Part shown: positions 1-13,000 of the stretch, one piece after another
How the letters are laid out: every line of letters starts with the position of its first letter
Numbering within the stretch: the first letter of the stretch is position 1
Origin: Lingula anatina
Taxonomy: Eukaryota > Brachiopoda > Lingulata > Lingulida > Lingulidae
Assembly: GCF_001039355.2 (NCBI RefSeq)
Contig: NW_019775461.1
Span: 143,898 to 207,897 of the forward strand
Length of the DNA stretch: 64,000 nucleotides
Reading direction: 5' to 3'
The notes under the pieces: generated by a model
Told to the model about the DNA's origin: nothing
Databases searched by the model: none
What the model saw: only the letters and a program-made list of their open reading frames with translations
Made by a program: the position numbers and the translations under genes

Positions 1-78
1 CCCCCCCCACCACAGGCGACACCTTGCGGAGCAAGCGTGCGTAATCCAGGGTGCAACTGAAAATAACCTTGACGCGCG
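1..78. repeat. Edge of a dispersed repeat (copy 1)
   Basis: The words ACACCTTGCGGAGC, GCGTAATCC and GAAAATAACCT recur in the same order and with similar spacing at 26653-26727. The copies are diverged. The repeat runs off the left edge of the window. Confidence 0.4.
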
Positions 79-2727
79 ACCTTATTGAAAGCAAATTACT
101 GGCTGTGGTCTTTTTTAAAATGTCATGCTCCAGACCTGACTATCTCTGACTATTATGAATTTTTCTTTTAACAAGTCCTTCACATTCATCCTGAAATGGG
201 ATATAATCCGATGTTGTTTTTTTTTTTTCAAATAGAAAATGGTGCCATTTCCGTTTTTGATTCTGCACAGAATATTACATTTTTAGAGATGTTTTCGACT
301 TTCTGCCATCACTGCTGAATTCATCCAACATGATTACTGTCAGTTCCCAGATAGGAGTCCCTGGTGGCCAGGCTAAACATTCATTTTCAGAGCAGGATGT
401 TCTGAGGTATAATGGCACCCTGATGAAACCATAGAGCTAAATATGCAGTCTTTTTTCCCCTATTCTTGTCATGCACTATCAGTGCAAAGGCAACATTTTC
501 TGCCTGCCACGCTTAACATCCCACATAAATATATGTACTAGTAAGTAGTTAGTTATATGTAAATCCTACAGGATTCATAGTTTCATTGAAGCGGTCTTTA
601 CAGAACCAAACATCATATACACACTTTGTTCATCTGGATAAGCCATTATAATAATATATTTCCTGGCATATACAGGCTTAATTTAATAAAAAAATTTCTG
701 AAGCTAATCAATAGATGTGTCAATTGGATATAAATTTCATGAAGCTGTCTGATTAACTTTGTGCATATCAGAGAGTGCATCATATATCACTTTCCAAATA
801 TAATTCCTTAATTGGTTTTTGTCAAAGCCTTCCCTATCAATTATGCACATATTCCTAATGTACTTTGGAATTAGCCCTTATCTTTTTTTTCTGTTAAATT
901 ACAAAATACATATATGATATTTCCAGCTATCAAATATTTGTCAGACAGATCATCTAAAGGCAAACCTCAACTCTACAGCTTAATACAGAGTTTGCTTCCA
1001 AGATTAAAAACTTCCTGGTTTACTTTTCGAAATCCCTTCAAGCAGAATTGTTAAGAACATGGTAAAGAAAAAAAAAGCACTACCCTTTAAAATTACATGC
1101 CCTACTTAATTAGTGAAGCCATTTGGCCCATTTAGAATCAAAAAGGGAATTTTTATTACTAGTACATTACAAATTAATTTTCAGGACAGCAAACAAAACT
1201 TTCCAAATTCTATCATATGAGCTGACATGTCTAAGAATATATTTTGTTATAAAATTCTTAGAACAAGTAGATAAATGGTACTTGATTCAATAGATTGTGA
1301 TACTATAACTATATATAGCAAGACTATGGGACACAAAAACTGTGATTGCTATTCCCAATTGTTTTAAGTATAGCACATCTAATGCAATTAAGAAGCAATT
1401 CAACCACACTGCCATAAAGATACATTGCAGGAGAAAGTCAAATACTAGTTAGTATATAAATCATAAATACCAGTTTCAAACACAAAACAACCTACATGAA
1501 AAAATCACAATCCACATGAAAAAATCAATCTCTCAATCAGTTGAACAAACTTTATAACCATGTTTTTCAAATTTTAAATTTCTAGTCATGAAGCACAGAG
1601 AGAGTAAGCAGGAATTAGCTGTGCAAAAAGCTGTGCAAATATCACTTTTCAGCAAAAAAATGTAATGGAATTCAGCTGTATTTCTTTACACCAAACTGTC
1701 TGATAAACTACAGTGGCATATGGTTGGGTTTAGTGGCAATGATTCAATTAAGTACTCACTTACTATGCATCTTTAATGTTGAAAGCCTTTTATATATGGT
1801 CAGGAGATTTCTATTCTGGAGTAAAAATATCTCTCATATATTATTCTGCTAAAGTAACAGCAAAAAGTAACTAACTGATGTGCTACATATTATACATTTG
1901 CTACAGAAGCATATGTAGCTGCAAAAAACTATGTAACTAAACAGTTTCATTCACTTGCAGTAAGATCAAAATGTAATATGCTGTCAGTTTCAGATATTAA
2001 TCAGTCATTATTTAAAACAAACTTATAATTAAGAGTTTTGAAAATGGCCTCAAAAAGATAATGTTTGTGGTCTTTGCAAAATTGGGGCACCTCCCCTATC
2101 GTTTAGCAGGCCAATAGTTGAAAAAAAAATATTTGAATTCAAAATCTTTAACCTTGTTAGACTAATTCCCCACACATAAAACTCAAAATGTGAAAAAATA
2201 TCAGAGTAATCTGAAGGAACCCAGAACATATGGTTGAAATGAGAAGCAATGAACCATGTAATAACCAGCTTTCTTGCAGTTTTCCACATGGTATACATTT
2301 CATAGCTTGTGCTTTGAACCCATATGTATAAACCTAATCACTGCTGTTCTTTTAACCTGGGGTGGCTCATATAAGGCTTTTACCCAAGGCAGTACAGAAC
2401 AATGTAAAACAAGGGACAAGCATTAGCCTGTGTTACAATCTTAAATGAGTTTTCCTTCCAGGCAAGGCTTTCCCCAGAGAGCTGTCCTGCCATCATCTGG
2501 ACAGCCATTAGCCTCAACAGTGGACCTATATTTCCAAAGACAGCTTACAAATTTTTGAGTTGGTTGGTTGGTTGGTCTTCCTTGGGTTGGTTTCCCTGTA
2601 AATCAATGACCCAATTACAAATTCACATTTTGGACTCTGGCGTCTGCTGTACCCCAAATCCTGGGGAAACCCCTGCTTTCAGGGATAGCTAACTTTACAA
2701 AACATAGTCCTGACTAGTGGTGAGGTA

Positions 2728-2730
<3 letters not shown>

Positions 2731-2791
<61 letters not shown>
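2731..2791. repeat. (AT)n microsatellite
   Basis: About 30 uninterrupted AT dinucleotides, in gene-free DNA. Confidence 0.95.
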
Positions 2792-2793
<2 letters not shown>

Positions 2794-3509
2794 ACACTGT
2801 ACATCTGGTACATGAGCAGGGTGGACTAGTCATTATTAAGGCAGTCACTCAACCTTAACAGTTAAAGGGCAGGAAAAAAAAAATACCCATGTTCTTTATT
2901 CAGATTAGATGACCTTGTGTCCATATGCTAGGAAATACTGAATAAATATCAGTGACACTTATCATTTTGGCCATTTTGGATTATAACTGTATGTCTCTAG
3001 CCTATCAGTGATCAATATTCTTGTGTCTATCAATTTCAATTTTGGTGAACCACTCCATTCTTATTATGAAATATTGAACTATATATACGTTATGAAAGCC
3101 AGCATAAACTGGACAAGCGATCTGTCACGTGTTGTTATCTCCACTGTCAGGAAATATGGCATGAAATTGCTGCTTTGTTATGATCTGAAGGTGATCTATA
3201 ATGTTTTCAATCCCCATTGCATGTGCTGATTACAACGCTGACATTTAAACTACCGTGGGAAGACCGCAATTTAAAATTCTATGGATCCTTTTATGAAGGG
3301 TTTCTGCAAATAACCAGCAATATTTACCAAAAAGTGCTCAAACAATTTTTTTCAAATTTTTTCAACCATTATAACATATTGTTCATACTTCCCACTGTGC
3401 ACAACAGTTCATCACACTTAATTACAGCTGGCATTATTTTTGTTGTCTACTAGTAAATAAAATAAAACTTCGCAAGGTTCTTGATGAAAGATTTGTTTGC
3501 AGCATCACC

Positions 3510-3515
3510 TTTATT
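3510..3515 (-). terminator. Poly(A) signal of the minus-strand gene
   Basis: AATAAA on the minus strand, just after the TAA at 3530-3528. The implied 3' UTR is very short. Confidence 0.4.
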
Positions 3516-3527
3516 TCAATACATCTA

Positions 3528-6500
3528 TTAAGCCAAAAAATCAAGCATGCTAATTTGATAAAACCAATCAGCATGACAATGGACTTGCTAGACAACAAAG
3601 CTGCTGTTCTATGGCACCATTCTATTGAAATTTGAATTATGACAATATTTCACATATATCGTTATCATTTTTTCCACCACTGTCTTGATTCTGGTTGTTC
3701 TCTGTCTTTACTTCCATTTTTCATGTGGTACATTTATTTAATATTTTATCTAATATCATTCTTCTTTAAACTGTTTACTTTGGGGGCTGCTCTTATTTTC
3801 CTAGGATGAATTAAATACATAAATAATCAAAATTATTTCAACACTTACTGTAAGGAAAACAATGGGATCTTTAAACACAAAACCTAATATACCAGAATCA
3901 ATATTAATGTGCCATACACAAGCATTCCCAAGCAAAGTACCTCCTGTCTTTGTCCCCTCATCAAAACACAAGGAAACTGAGAAATCCTGGGGAGACAGGA
4001 CAATCAAGGAAAAAGGTAATGCCATTGAGAGTAATGTGGCTACAACAAACTCCATGTATACTGGGGATCAATAAAGTAAACAATTTAGCCAATAATCTGC
4101 CATTTTTGCTGTGTGGAAAGCAACACAGAGGTGTGCAAAATGCAGCCGGATATTTCTCAATTTTTTATGAGTATTCTTTACTGTGATTTTCCTAGGTGTT
4201 CAGTGGACAATGTTAAAAGTGTGCTAAGATATTAATCTACCAGTTGACAACTTAGAGATTTTAACACCTTCCGTGCATATAACATGCTCTTATCTTCATT
4301 TATGATTCTTGACAGTTGGTTTATTAGAAACCAAATAAGCACTTACAGAACGTCCTTGTCAGGACTATGAATAAAGGTTCATTTCCAGTTTTGTTATGAT
4401 GGCTAAGCTAACTAGGTACTATCTGCAGACTTTTTTTTATTAAAACATACGCTTACCACAGAGAAGACAATCTATGTTAAAAACTTGATTAATATTTGAA
4501 AATCCGTGAATCCGGCAAAGCCATATTAGATCACAAACTTTTCAAAATTATCGAAAGACGCAATGGTTGTAAAATTTGACAAGATTTTCTAAGTGAAAAA
4601 AAGTATGTTGGTGAAAAATACTAGTAGTCTTCTGACAAAATTTTCAAAACCAACTAAATTTTCAAGTTTTTATTGTTATCCAGTTCACTACAATCCTCAC
4701 CACTGGACATGACTCCAGCCAGACAAAACTGATAACATGCTTAAAGAGCATGACTGACCCCAATTTTGAGGTAATCAAAATTTTTTTCAATTTTTTAAAT
4801 TAAAAAATAGGACTTTGTTTTAGTGTGCTGTAAATCCTTACCAATGTCCAAAGGAAAAGATTCTGTATGCTGTTGTTCTTTGCTTTCACGATCAAAAACT
4901 GACATTCCCCCTCCCCTCTTTTCTATCCCTTAAAAAAAATTAAATGATTTTTTAAAAAGCCAACCAACCCTGATATTTGCTAGTAAACATCATCTGTAAA
5001 AATAATATAATCAAAAATAAATTACAGTCCATCTGATCTACCAACCCTGTTTACAGAGAGCTGGGACTAATTTTACTTATTAATTTTATCAGGCCTAACT
5101 TATAATTTTTTGCTGGGAAATTTAAGATAATATCTCTGAAAGATATGATGTGGATCTGTTGGTATAAGCAGATATCATAGCTGCAAGCACACCCAATTGT
5201 CACCGTTTATGTTATTGTTAAATGCCAAATGTAGTGCAGAATGCCAAAACATGCATAAATTGTATGTTTCTGTGCTCAATAATCACCATTATGATTATTT
5301 AAGGTGGGCATGGGATTGTATGTGGCAACAGAGGATAACATTAAGCTCTCTGTACTGTAGTGAGCTAATTTACAATTATAGTACACATCTGGCTGAGACT
5401 TCTGCCTTTTCTACTAGTACTTTATTGGCAAGGAGCCTTACATGACACAGAGACTAGTACCTATAATGACAATCTGTGGATAATTAATCTAATATGATAA
5501 GGCAAAATGCAACATCTGTGTCAGTCGCTCAATAACATCATTTAACACATACTTCCACTGATCTTTTGGCATGAATTTGTACTGCTGTCAGACTCATTTA
5601 TCATGCTTTCTTAGACCCCATTCCCAGAGATTAAATCGATCTACTTTAGATCAACCTAACTCCCTGGGGGTTCACGCTAAATAGCTGTCAGCCGAACGGG
5701 TACGAAAGTTAATTACCCCCTTACAGCTTGTAGTAGGCAGGACGGACATTTAAGCCGGATTATCTGAGAGTAATCTAGTGAGACTCCCCGCGGGGATAGA
5801 TCGATCTAAAAGCTTTGGAAATACGCCCATAGACCCCATTCCCTACAGACACCATTGGTCTAAGTGGATCAACCCAACTCTGTGGAGACTCTTGCTGAGT
5901 GCAGTCAGCTTAACTGAATGACATGCCTCCACTTGTTTCCAATGTACTTGTATAATCACCAGCTTTTTTCTACACTATTTAAAGAGCAGAAGGAAGTGTG
6001 TTAATCTGTTAAACTGATTACATTCACAGGCTAGCACGAAAAAATTCATGCGTTAGCACTCGTATTGACGATTCTGATACGTACTGTCTGTGCTCATCAA
6101 TAGGAGTGCTAATGCATGAATTTTCGTGCTAATTCACAGGCCTACCCAACTACCAGACTCGGCATCGAATGATCCTGAATTCACCGGTAGATTGGACCAC
6201 ACTACCCGTTTTCAAAGTGTGTGTCAATACGTGCTTCAAAGTATCAGACGACACACCGTTGATCTACTGTGAATTCGGGATCATTCGGTGCCGAGTCTGG
6301 TAGTTGGGTAGGCCTGATTCAGTGGAAGCCCCTGCAGATTGAGTTGGGTCAATCTATGTACACCTATGGTGTCTATGGGATAGGGGCCTAAGACTGCTTA
6401 CACATGCTGCATGAAATGAATTCTGAATTGAAAAGCACCCTGTAATAAAACTGTATCTGTCCTAAAAAGCCAAGATCTAAATCATTAACTTCAATATTGA

Positions 6501-9500
6501 TTTGCTTTACTGTTCCTGCTTGTGCATGTTGTAGATAAGCCTTGAAAAGATCAATTTTGTGGTCACAGTATATAATTAGGGATGTAAATTTGATGGAACT
6601 CAATGAGCATTAAATTATATTTTAAGGTCTCACAGAGAGATATGAATATTTTCAGTCTCTACCAATCTGCTTCTACTTGGCAATGCTTGTGCCCTTGCTA
6701 GGTGTTGCACTGTACATGTGTAATTGTTTACTGAGACCGCATTCAGATAAACCCATCGCACTTAGCTGGATCAATCCAACTATGTGGGGATTTTCGCTTA
6801 GGTGCAACCAATGTAAGTAGCTTAATTGTCTGCCACACCTCCTCAACTATCAAAGGGGATAATTAACTATCGTGCACCCTCAGCTCTAGAAAACTCTTTC
6901 ACTTGAGGAGGCATGTCAGACAATTAAGCTGATTACACTGAATGCACTTAAGCGAGAATCCCCCTCGCAGAGTTGGATCAATCCAGCTAGTACGATGGTT
7001 TACCTGAATGTAGCCTAAAAGTTTAAAAAATAAGGACTCTTTAAATTAGTAACAAAGATGCAGGTATACTTATTTCCTCCAACAGAGTGTCACTTGGTGT
7101 AGTTGCCTTGCAAATTAGACATGATATTGACTGCAATTTTAAAACCTCAACACCTGTATCATGACAAAAATTTGACTTTGCAATCAAATATATTTTGGGA
7201 GGTTTTCAAGATGTCTTCTTTTAAAATGACATCACAGGTATGAATGATTACATTAAGCCTTTGTAAATTATTCACTTCTCACTATGTAATGTAGAAAAGC
7301 CATTTGTAGTCCAGTTTATATTAAGCGTGTCATTAACATTAATAAATGATATAATGAAATTAATATTTATTGGATGATGCTATCCTTTATAAAATATAGC
7401 AAAACAAAATCCTTCCTAGTGCATTATTGTCCCATAAAACAAACTGAGTTCAAATTCAGCCCCTTAGTTTCCTCTATTCTTCACAAAGTAAAGGTATATA
7501 CACTGGGACAGATCTTTGCTTATTTACAACATGAGGAAAATCCTAAGTTATTTCCTCAATAATATGAGGAATATCATTGTATACTTAGAGGGTCCTTCCC
7601 TGCAATATAGACAATAGATGAACAAGGACAATAGTTCTAAAATTTATTACTTTTATCATACCCGTCTACATTGACAATTGCCAAAGAGAGAGATGGCCTA
7701 GCACACCCTACATCCCCTACCTTGATACACACCCAACTATACATACAAACAAAAAAAAATACTCTTTTACTTTTTATTAAAATGGAACTGTTTTTTAATG
7801 CTTTCAAAAGTAACGCCTCATTTTTTTCTTTAGAAATGTTTGCTATAATCAAATGTTCTGACTACACGAAATAACATACGTAGAAAAATCAAATTGGCAA
7901 AGTAAGTAATTTGTTAAATTTTAATTTATTAAGTCTTTCAATGTAAGTTTCAAGAATTCAATCAGCTGTTTAAACTCAATGTTCAGGATGGTACTCACAC
8001 AAAGACCCAACATGGTTTTGTCTTTAGCATTTCTTCCTGTTTACTTCAATCATTACCCTCTGTCTATGAAGTTAACAGAGCAATGGTTAGGTGTTGGCAC
8101 ATTTTCGTGAACAAAGTCACTGCACATTGTAGCAAAGGGAAAGAGAGGTAGGTCTAACAGATTGGGATAATTTTATTTTGAATTGGGAGATGGAGAGATA
8201 TATATCCAAACTGGGAGAATCCCAACAATGTTGGGAGGGTTGGCTGGTCTGCTTTATATACTAGTATGAGAATAAGCTGACTCATAAAGGCTAATGTTAA
8301 CCGATGACCCTACTCCCCATGGTCCACTCTCCACTATATTTTGGCTATGTGATTAGTCACTAGCAATCTTGTAGGAAGAATAATATTCTTCCTGGGTTTC
8401 ATGTCATCAGATATAGGTCATTAAATGGAACTGGGTCACATTCTTGTGGTTAATGGCTTTGACAAAATACATCCTGGACAATTTTCATTTCAATTTAGAA
8501 ATGTTTATCCATAATTTCCTTAAAGCTACGTATGAAGAAAGAGTACATGTCTGAAATTTCTATACATTTTTAGTGTCTATTTTTTACACAACACAAATAT
8601 AAAAAAACAACTATTTAGATTAATCTCTTGGGCAGCATAAAAAGAAGAAAAAATTTTAGTCCTTAATCTGACCTTCTTATCCCCCCCCCCCCCCCCCAGT
8701 GTAAAGCACAGAGGGTAAGCAGAATATGTATGTGCAAATACCATTTTTCAGAAACTCTGCAGTGTATTTTTCTAACTATTATGGCAAAAATTTGACACAC
8801 ATAATTGCTTAATATGCATCTTTAAGTGTGCATGATCATTTCAACAATTAAAAGAGTTTGTTGCGCATGGATAATGTTTCCATTACTGAAACATAAGCTA
8901 AACACCGTGAAATAAAAACCATATGTTAAATAGAGACATAAGAATTTTAAAAAATTAAAAACAGATATATATCCTAATATAATTTAATAAACATTGAATA
9001 AAAATGGACACTTGGACACTTCAAAACAATTGGTTTTAAATGTTTTGAGACTTTTGGAAGCATTACAAATTTCCACTTTCTTACCATTGTTCAGTATTTA
9101 GAATTTATATCATTCATAAGCCAATTAAGTATATCAAAATCAAATCAAGTAATCATATATATTTTTTCATAAGTATACTATTGATTAAAACAAAACAATG
9201 ATCACTATGGAGCCTTTGCAACGATTTCAATTTTAAAAAATCATAATAACCTTAAATGACCCAATACTGTAAAACTCTTATTTTCTGTATTTTTTAACAC
9301 TAATTATTAATATAAAATCATAGATCTAAGATATATAATAAAAAACATTATGAACTTTTAGTTTTAATGACAGTTCTATTTTTCATTTACCTCTGTAGAG
9401 TAGAGCAAGTTATCATTTGAACAACCATAATTCTAATACAGTACTGCTCTTTTTATAACACTGGGGGGGCCTACGAGGTCATAAAACAACAGGTTGGAAA

Positions 9501-9652
9501 CTTTTGTTTTGACAGAAACCATAGTCTAAAACTTCCAACTCACCTATGGATGTGGTCCCATTCACAAGTACCTCAACCACGCTCATGTGCTGTGTCGACA
9601 TTTTAGTAGAAACAGACGCCCTTGAGATACTTCTCTCAGATTCTAGCTCCAT
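3528..9652 (-). CDS. Unrecognised 181-aa protein, seven exons
   Basis: Exons in transcript order: 9652-9544, 8036-7999, 7130-7070, 4928-4842, 4753-4701, 3986-3849 and 3587-3528. All introns are GT-AG, phases match at every junction (1,0,1,1,0,0), and the frame stays open to a TAA. An AATAAA lies 13-18 bases past the stop, at 3515-3510 on the minus strand. The start, reading MELESERSIS, has an in-frame TGA 27 bases upstream; a second ATG lies at codon 18. The predicted protein has a Ser-rich start, an NGT sequon, a CLIC pair in exon 3, a hydrophilic middle (exon 4) and a more hydrophobic second half. I recognise no family. Exons 1 and 4 have the strongest splice sites; the acceptor of exon 5 and the small last exon are the weakest links. 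It starts head to head with CCT3, so a shared promoter is likely. The model is my inference from splice signals and frame. Confidence 0.5.
6032..6131. mobile_element. 100-bp hairpin element with direct repeats
   Basis: Inverted arms of about 28 bases begin TAGCACGAAAA and end TTTTCGTGCTA. The direct repeat ATTCACAGGC occurs on both sides (6022-6031 and 6132-6141), as expected of a target-site duplication. It is nested inside the larger foldback element. Confidence 0.65.
6137..6316. repeat. 180-bp near-perfect hairpin
   Basis: Arms of roughly 58 bases run from CAGGCCTACCCAACTACC to its inverse GGTAGTTGGGTAGGCCTG, with a few mismatches and a spacer near 6195-6260. It sits next to the hairpin at 6032-6131. 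Confidence 0.7.
6735..7018. mobile_element. Second foldback element of the same family
   Basis: The left arm (CATTCAGATAAACCCATCG, then GCTGGATCAATCCAACT and GCTTAATTGTCTG) is inverted on the right in the same order. Arms are about 110 bases. Shared words such as GGATCAATCCAACT and GACATGCCTCC link it to the element at 5832-6392. Confidence 0.7.
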
Positions 9653-10041
9653 GTTGTAGTATTCGTTATCTAGGTACGCTCATCCTACATTTGGACTTAA
9701 CCAGGTACACATGACTAACTCTGTGTAATTCTTTCAATAATACATCCATGTCGATAGAGGGCAGTATATGCTACCCTACGGAGTCGATTAGGGCTAAGCT
9801 GCGAAAAACGGAATACCTTAGCATACCGTAATGTTTGAAAAATTATCTAATCAAAGCAATGGGCAGATTATTGCTAGTCATATGTGGAAAATAAAACAAT
9901 ATTCTCATAGGGAAATCTAGATTATATCTTAAGATTTATCTTTAGGTTAGATTATTTTCTTTTTATTTGTCTGCGGATGGCATCTCTTCTGTGGAGCTTG
10001 ACATTATTTCTACGGCCGCCATCTTGGATGATAGCGTGAAG
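9653..10041. promoter_or_regulatory. Bidirectional promoter between the minus gene and CCT3
   Basis: Two divergent start codons are 390 bp apart. A GCCGCCATCTTGG match to YY1 lies at 10015-10027, just before the CCT3 start, where housekeeping genes often carry it. ATAGAGGGCAG at 9754-9763 resembles the core of a CTCF site. No TATA box is evident, which fits constitutive expression. Shared control is inferred from layout. Confidence 0.6.
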
Positions 10042-13000
10042 ATGATGGGATCAGGGGGAGCACCGATTTTAGTGCTAAGTATGCATTGTTTATAACTTAA
10101 AGTTCGAAATTGAATTTTTCAGTTCTATTCTTCAAACTTTTAACTATATGTTTCGTTGCAGATCAAAACACAAAGAGAGAACAAGGACGTAAAGTTCAGC
10201 TCGGAAATGTGAAGGCTGCGAAGGTAAATTAGGCAAACACGTGTTGGCTCCTTAGAAACGCCTAGAACTTTTAGATCGTTATATATTTTCTTTTTAACTC
10301 TCCCATTGCGAATATCTTTCATATCTTTCCTGCTCTTTCGCACCTCAGCTTTGATTATGACTTTGTGAAATAATGTGTATTTGAAACTAATTCTTGAGAA
10401 TAGTCGATTTGACAGAGCGACTGGTAATGTAATATGTCATTATCAAGCCCATAGTCTAATTCAGCGATCTTAGGCATTTGTATCTATATGTTAACGTTCC
10501 ATAGGTTGTTAAAATGTTGATTCGATTGCATTAAGATGAATATGTTACATAGATTGCCTATTGAAAATATATGAAAAGATAAATGAAAAGATATATGAAC
10601 TTGTTTTATTAGTTGTGATAGAAGGTGCTTTATTGCAATTAAACAACTTCAAATTTTAGACCATCGCTGATGTGATAAGGACATGTCTTGGGCCCAGGGC
10701 CATGTTAAAGGTAAGTTCAACATTGTTTGTAACAACAATTTTATTTTGACCCTCTTGATGTTTAAAATGATGAACAAAGACAAAGAACAGAAGACTATTA
10801 CAAACTGTAACAAGAACACTGTTTATTATTACAGAGATTCCAAAAGTTGTTAAATCCTCTGGACAAATGTCCGGACACATATGAAAGTTATCCCGGCCAA
10901 AGCATTCTTGTCTGTCCAAAACAAAGCAAAATTAAATTAATCCTATTGTTTGTGCATAGGTAAATAGCAAAAGAACAAAGACTGTTTTTAATGATAAATT
11001 TTATTTAGGATAATCATCAGCTGTTTTGCAATTTCAGTTTACAATTAAAGTTCTGCCCTGAAAGAATAATAACTCTTCTGAAATATATTGGGATACTTTC
11101 TCATATTAAAATCTATCCTCTACCACAAAGTGTTTAAGTCACTCCAGTGATCCTTCATTAAAGCTAAAATGGTTTGACATCGTCATAATTATGAAGAAAA
11201 AGACACATAGCCAAGACTTTAAGGTTACCTTTAAGAGGCACCCTGCCATAAAGGCAGCTGCTCCCTACATGTGCATATTGCTTGTTTTGCGATCATTGAC
11301 AGTCGATCTCCTGAAGCTCATACTTCCTGTATTGAGGAAGCCATTACTGTTAGCATTGGGGTCTGATGTAGATTTCCCCAGTGCTGCAAAATAGTACATG
11401 CACTTGAAATTAGCTGCTTGATCGTATATTAGCCAAGGTTGTCCTGACCATGCATTATTAAATAATCTCTCTGGCCTCTTCTTTTTCTTATCAACTGGCT
11501 TAACCATTTTTCACCTGGGTGTAGCACCCTGATATAATTGTTACTTGAAGAAATATCCATGGCTTAACCAAGTGGAAAAATGCGCAACTAGTTGTGATAA
11601 GTTTCACACTCATTATTTGTAGATAGCTGTACATGTTTAGAATTGGTCTGCTTCTGTATGGTTATTTGCGAGCTGTATTTCCAAACATTTTTGCTCACCC
11701 ATCACTAGTTAGATATAGTACATTGCACTATCAACAATCAGATTAAATTTTTTTTCTTTATATATGCATACATTTCCACTGGACATTTGAACCTGCGACA
11801 TCAGGAATTTTAAAGGGCCGAAAGGAAAACTGTTCATTAATTTCCCTGGTCTGATCCTTTCCTAATTTCTGTTATAATTATTTTTTGAACGGGTGTATGC
11901 CATGCTGCCTGTTTTGCCTTAAATCACCTTAATTTAATTTTTTCATGATGTAAACAAATACATGTTCCATATCATGTCATTGAAATTTTGCTGTACTAAC
12001 AGAAAAAAGTTTCTCTTATTTTAATATGCCTTATTTACTTGCTCTTGAATTTTCATATTTATTGGGGTTTAAATTGAAATAAAAGGAGAAATTTTCAGAC
12101 TCTGTGCCTTATATCCAATTTAGTTGGTGTGATTTGTTTGAATGGCATGAAGTTTGTGTTCAGTTATCATAAATATCGACATTTCAGTGCAAGAACCTAA
12201 ATAATTGATCTGCAACAATACATAATAGTTCATAATGAATATGCCCTAAATATTTCGCCATTTGAAAGCTGTGATCAGTATTTTATAATGCTACAAAGCA
12301 CCTATTGATTTGAAACCTGATTTAACCTTATTTGTTTAAGATTCCCAACTGTGCATTTTTGATGTTAACCTTTAAATCAAGCTATCGACTTGCTACACTT
12401 AAATGATCATTGGTTATATTTGATTGTTGATGATTATGCAGAAAAATGCTTGGGAAGTGGGAAAAGTGAGAGGGAATACAGGAAGCAGAGAATTGTACAT
12501 TTAGAACTCCCTATTCATTGCATGTTTGGCAGTTTATTGTATTTTAACCCACTGGGAAGTAATTAGAGAGAAGATTAACAGATGCCCCCATCTTTTTTCC
12601 CCTAATATTCTGATTTTAGTTCCATCTAGATAAAAGAATCAAGTGCTGTAGACGGGTTTCTTGTCAATTTCTTGCAATTTGCATTGAGAATTAAGAAGAT
12701 GATAAAATAGAACTACAGGCTTGCATTCTTAATGGCTCAAAATCCTTATCTAAGTTTGTTACCTGCTTTTAACTCTGATATTATCTTAGATACGTAGTTA
12801 TGCGTTTCCTTGGAAACCTGTTCAATAATATATTATACGGCAGTGCAGTCATCACATTTATGCTTTTAGGTCAGACATTTAATAGTTTCTCAGTGACATT
12901 TTGAAAAATATTCTTTTTAAAGGAAGTTTGAAGAATCAGATGTTTTCCATTCATGCATCTGTAGTTTTATGTTATTTTTTAAATTGAATTTCAGTTAAGA

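Larger units (their letters stand above)
1..3509. other. Gene-free AT-rich stretch
   Basis: I see no coding exon with usable splice sites on either strand. The first 78 bases are one edge of a dispersed repeat also seen near 26653. An (AT)n tract lies at 2731-2791. Short open frames here (for example 2050-2298 and 3008-3453) have no splice context and look like chance. The stretch lies beyond the 3' end of the minus-strand gene that ends at 3528. Confidence 0.5.
5611..6392. mobile_element. Composite foldback/MITE-like element
   Basis: The outer ends read TTAGACCCCATTCC (left) and GGGGCCTAA (right), which are inverted copies. A second left end lies at 5832. The arm at 5832-5900 pairs imperfectly over about 75 bases with 6318-6392 and contains the words ACACCAT and CAACCCAACTC. 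The part at 5611-5832 folds on itself around GATCGATCTA. Two further hairpins (6032-6131 and 6137-6316) sit inside. No transposase is present, so this is non-autonomous. It lies in an intron of the minus-strand gene. Confidence 0.7.

Noticed and set aside
3855-4015. Plus-strand exon-like frame over the sixth exon of the minus gene
   Set aside because: The minus-strand acceptor (TGTCCTGTCTCCCCAG) and donor (GTAAGTG) are stronger, and the plus frame does not join the 4684-4770 stretch in phase.
4684-4770. Plus-strand exon-like stretch with acceptor and donor (87 nt open)
   Set aside because: It overlaps a minus-strand exon that fits a seven-exon phase-consistent chain, and no plus-strand partner joins it in phase.
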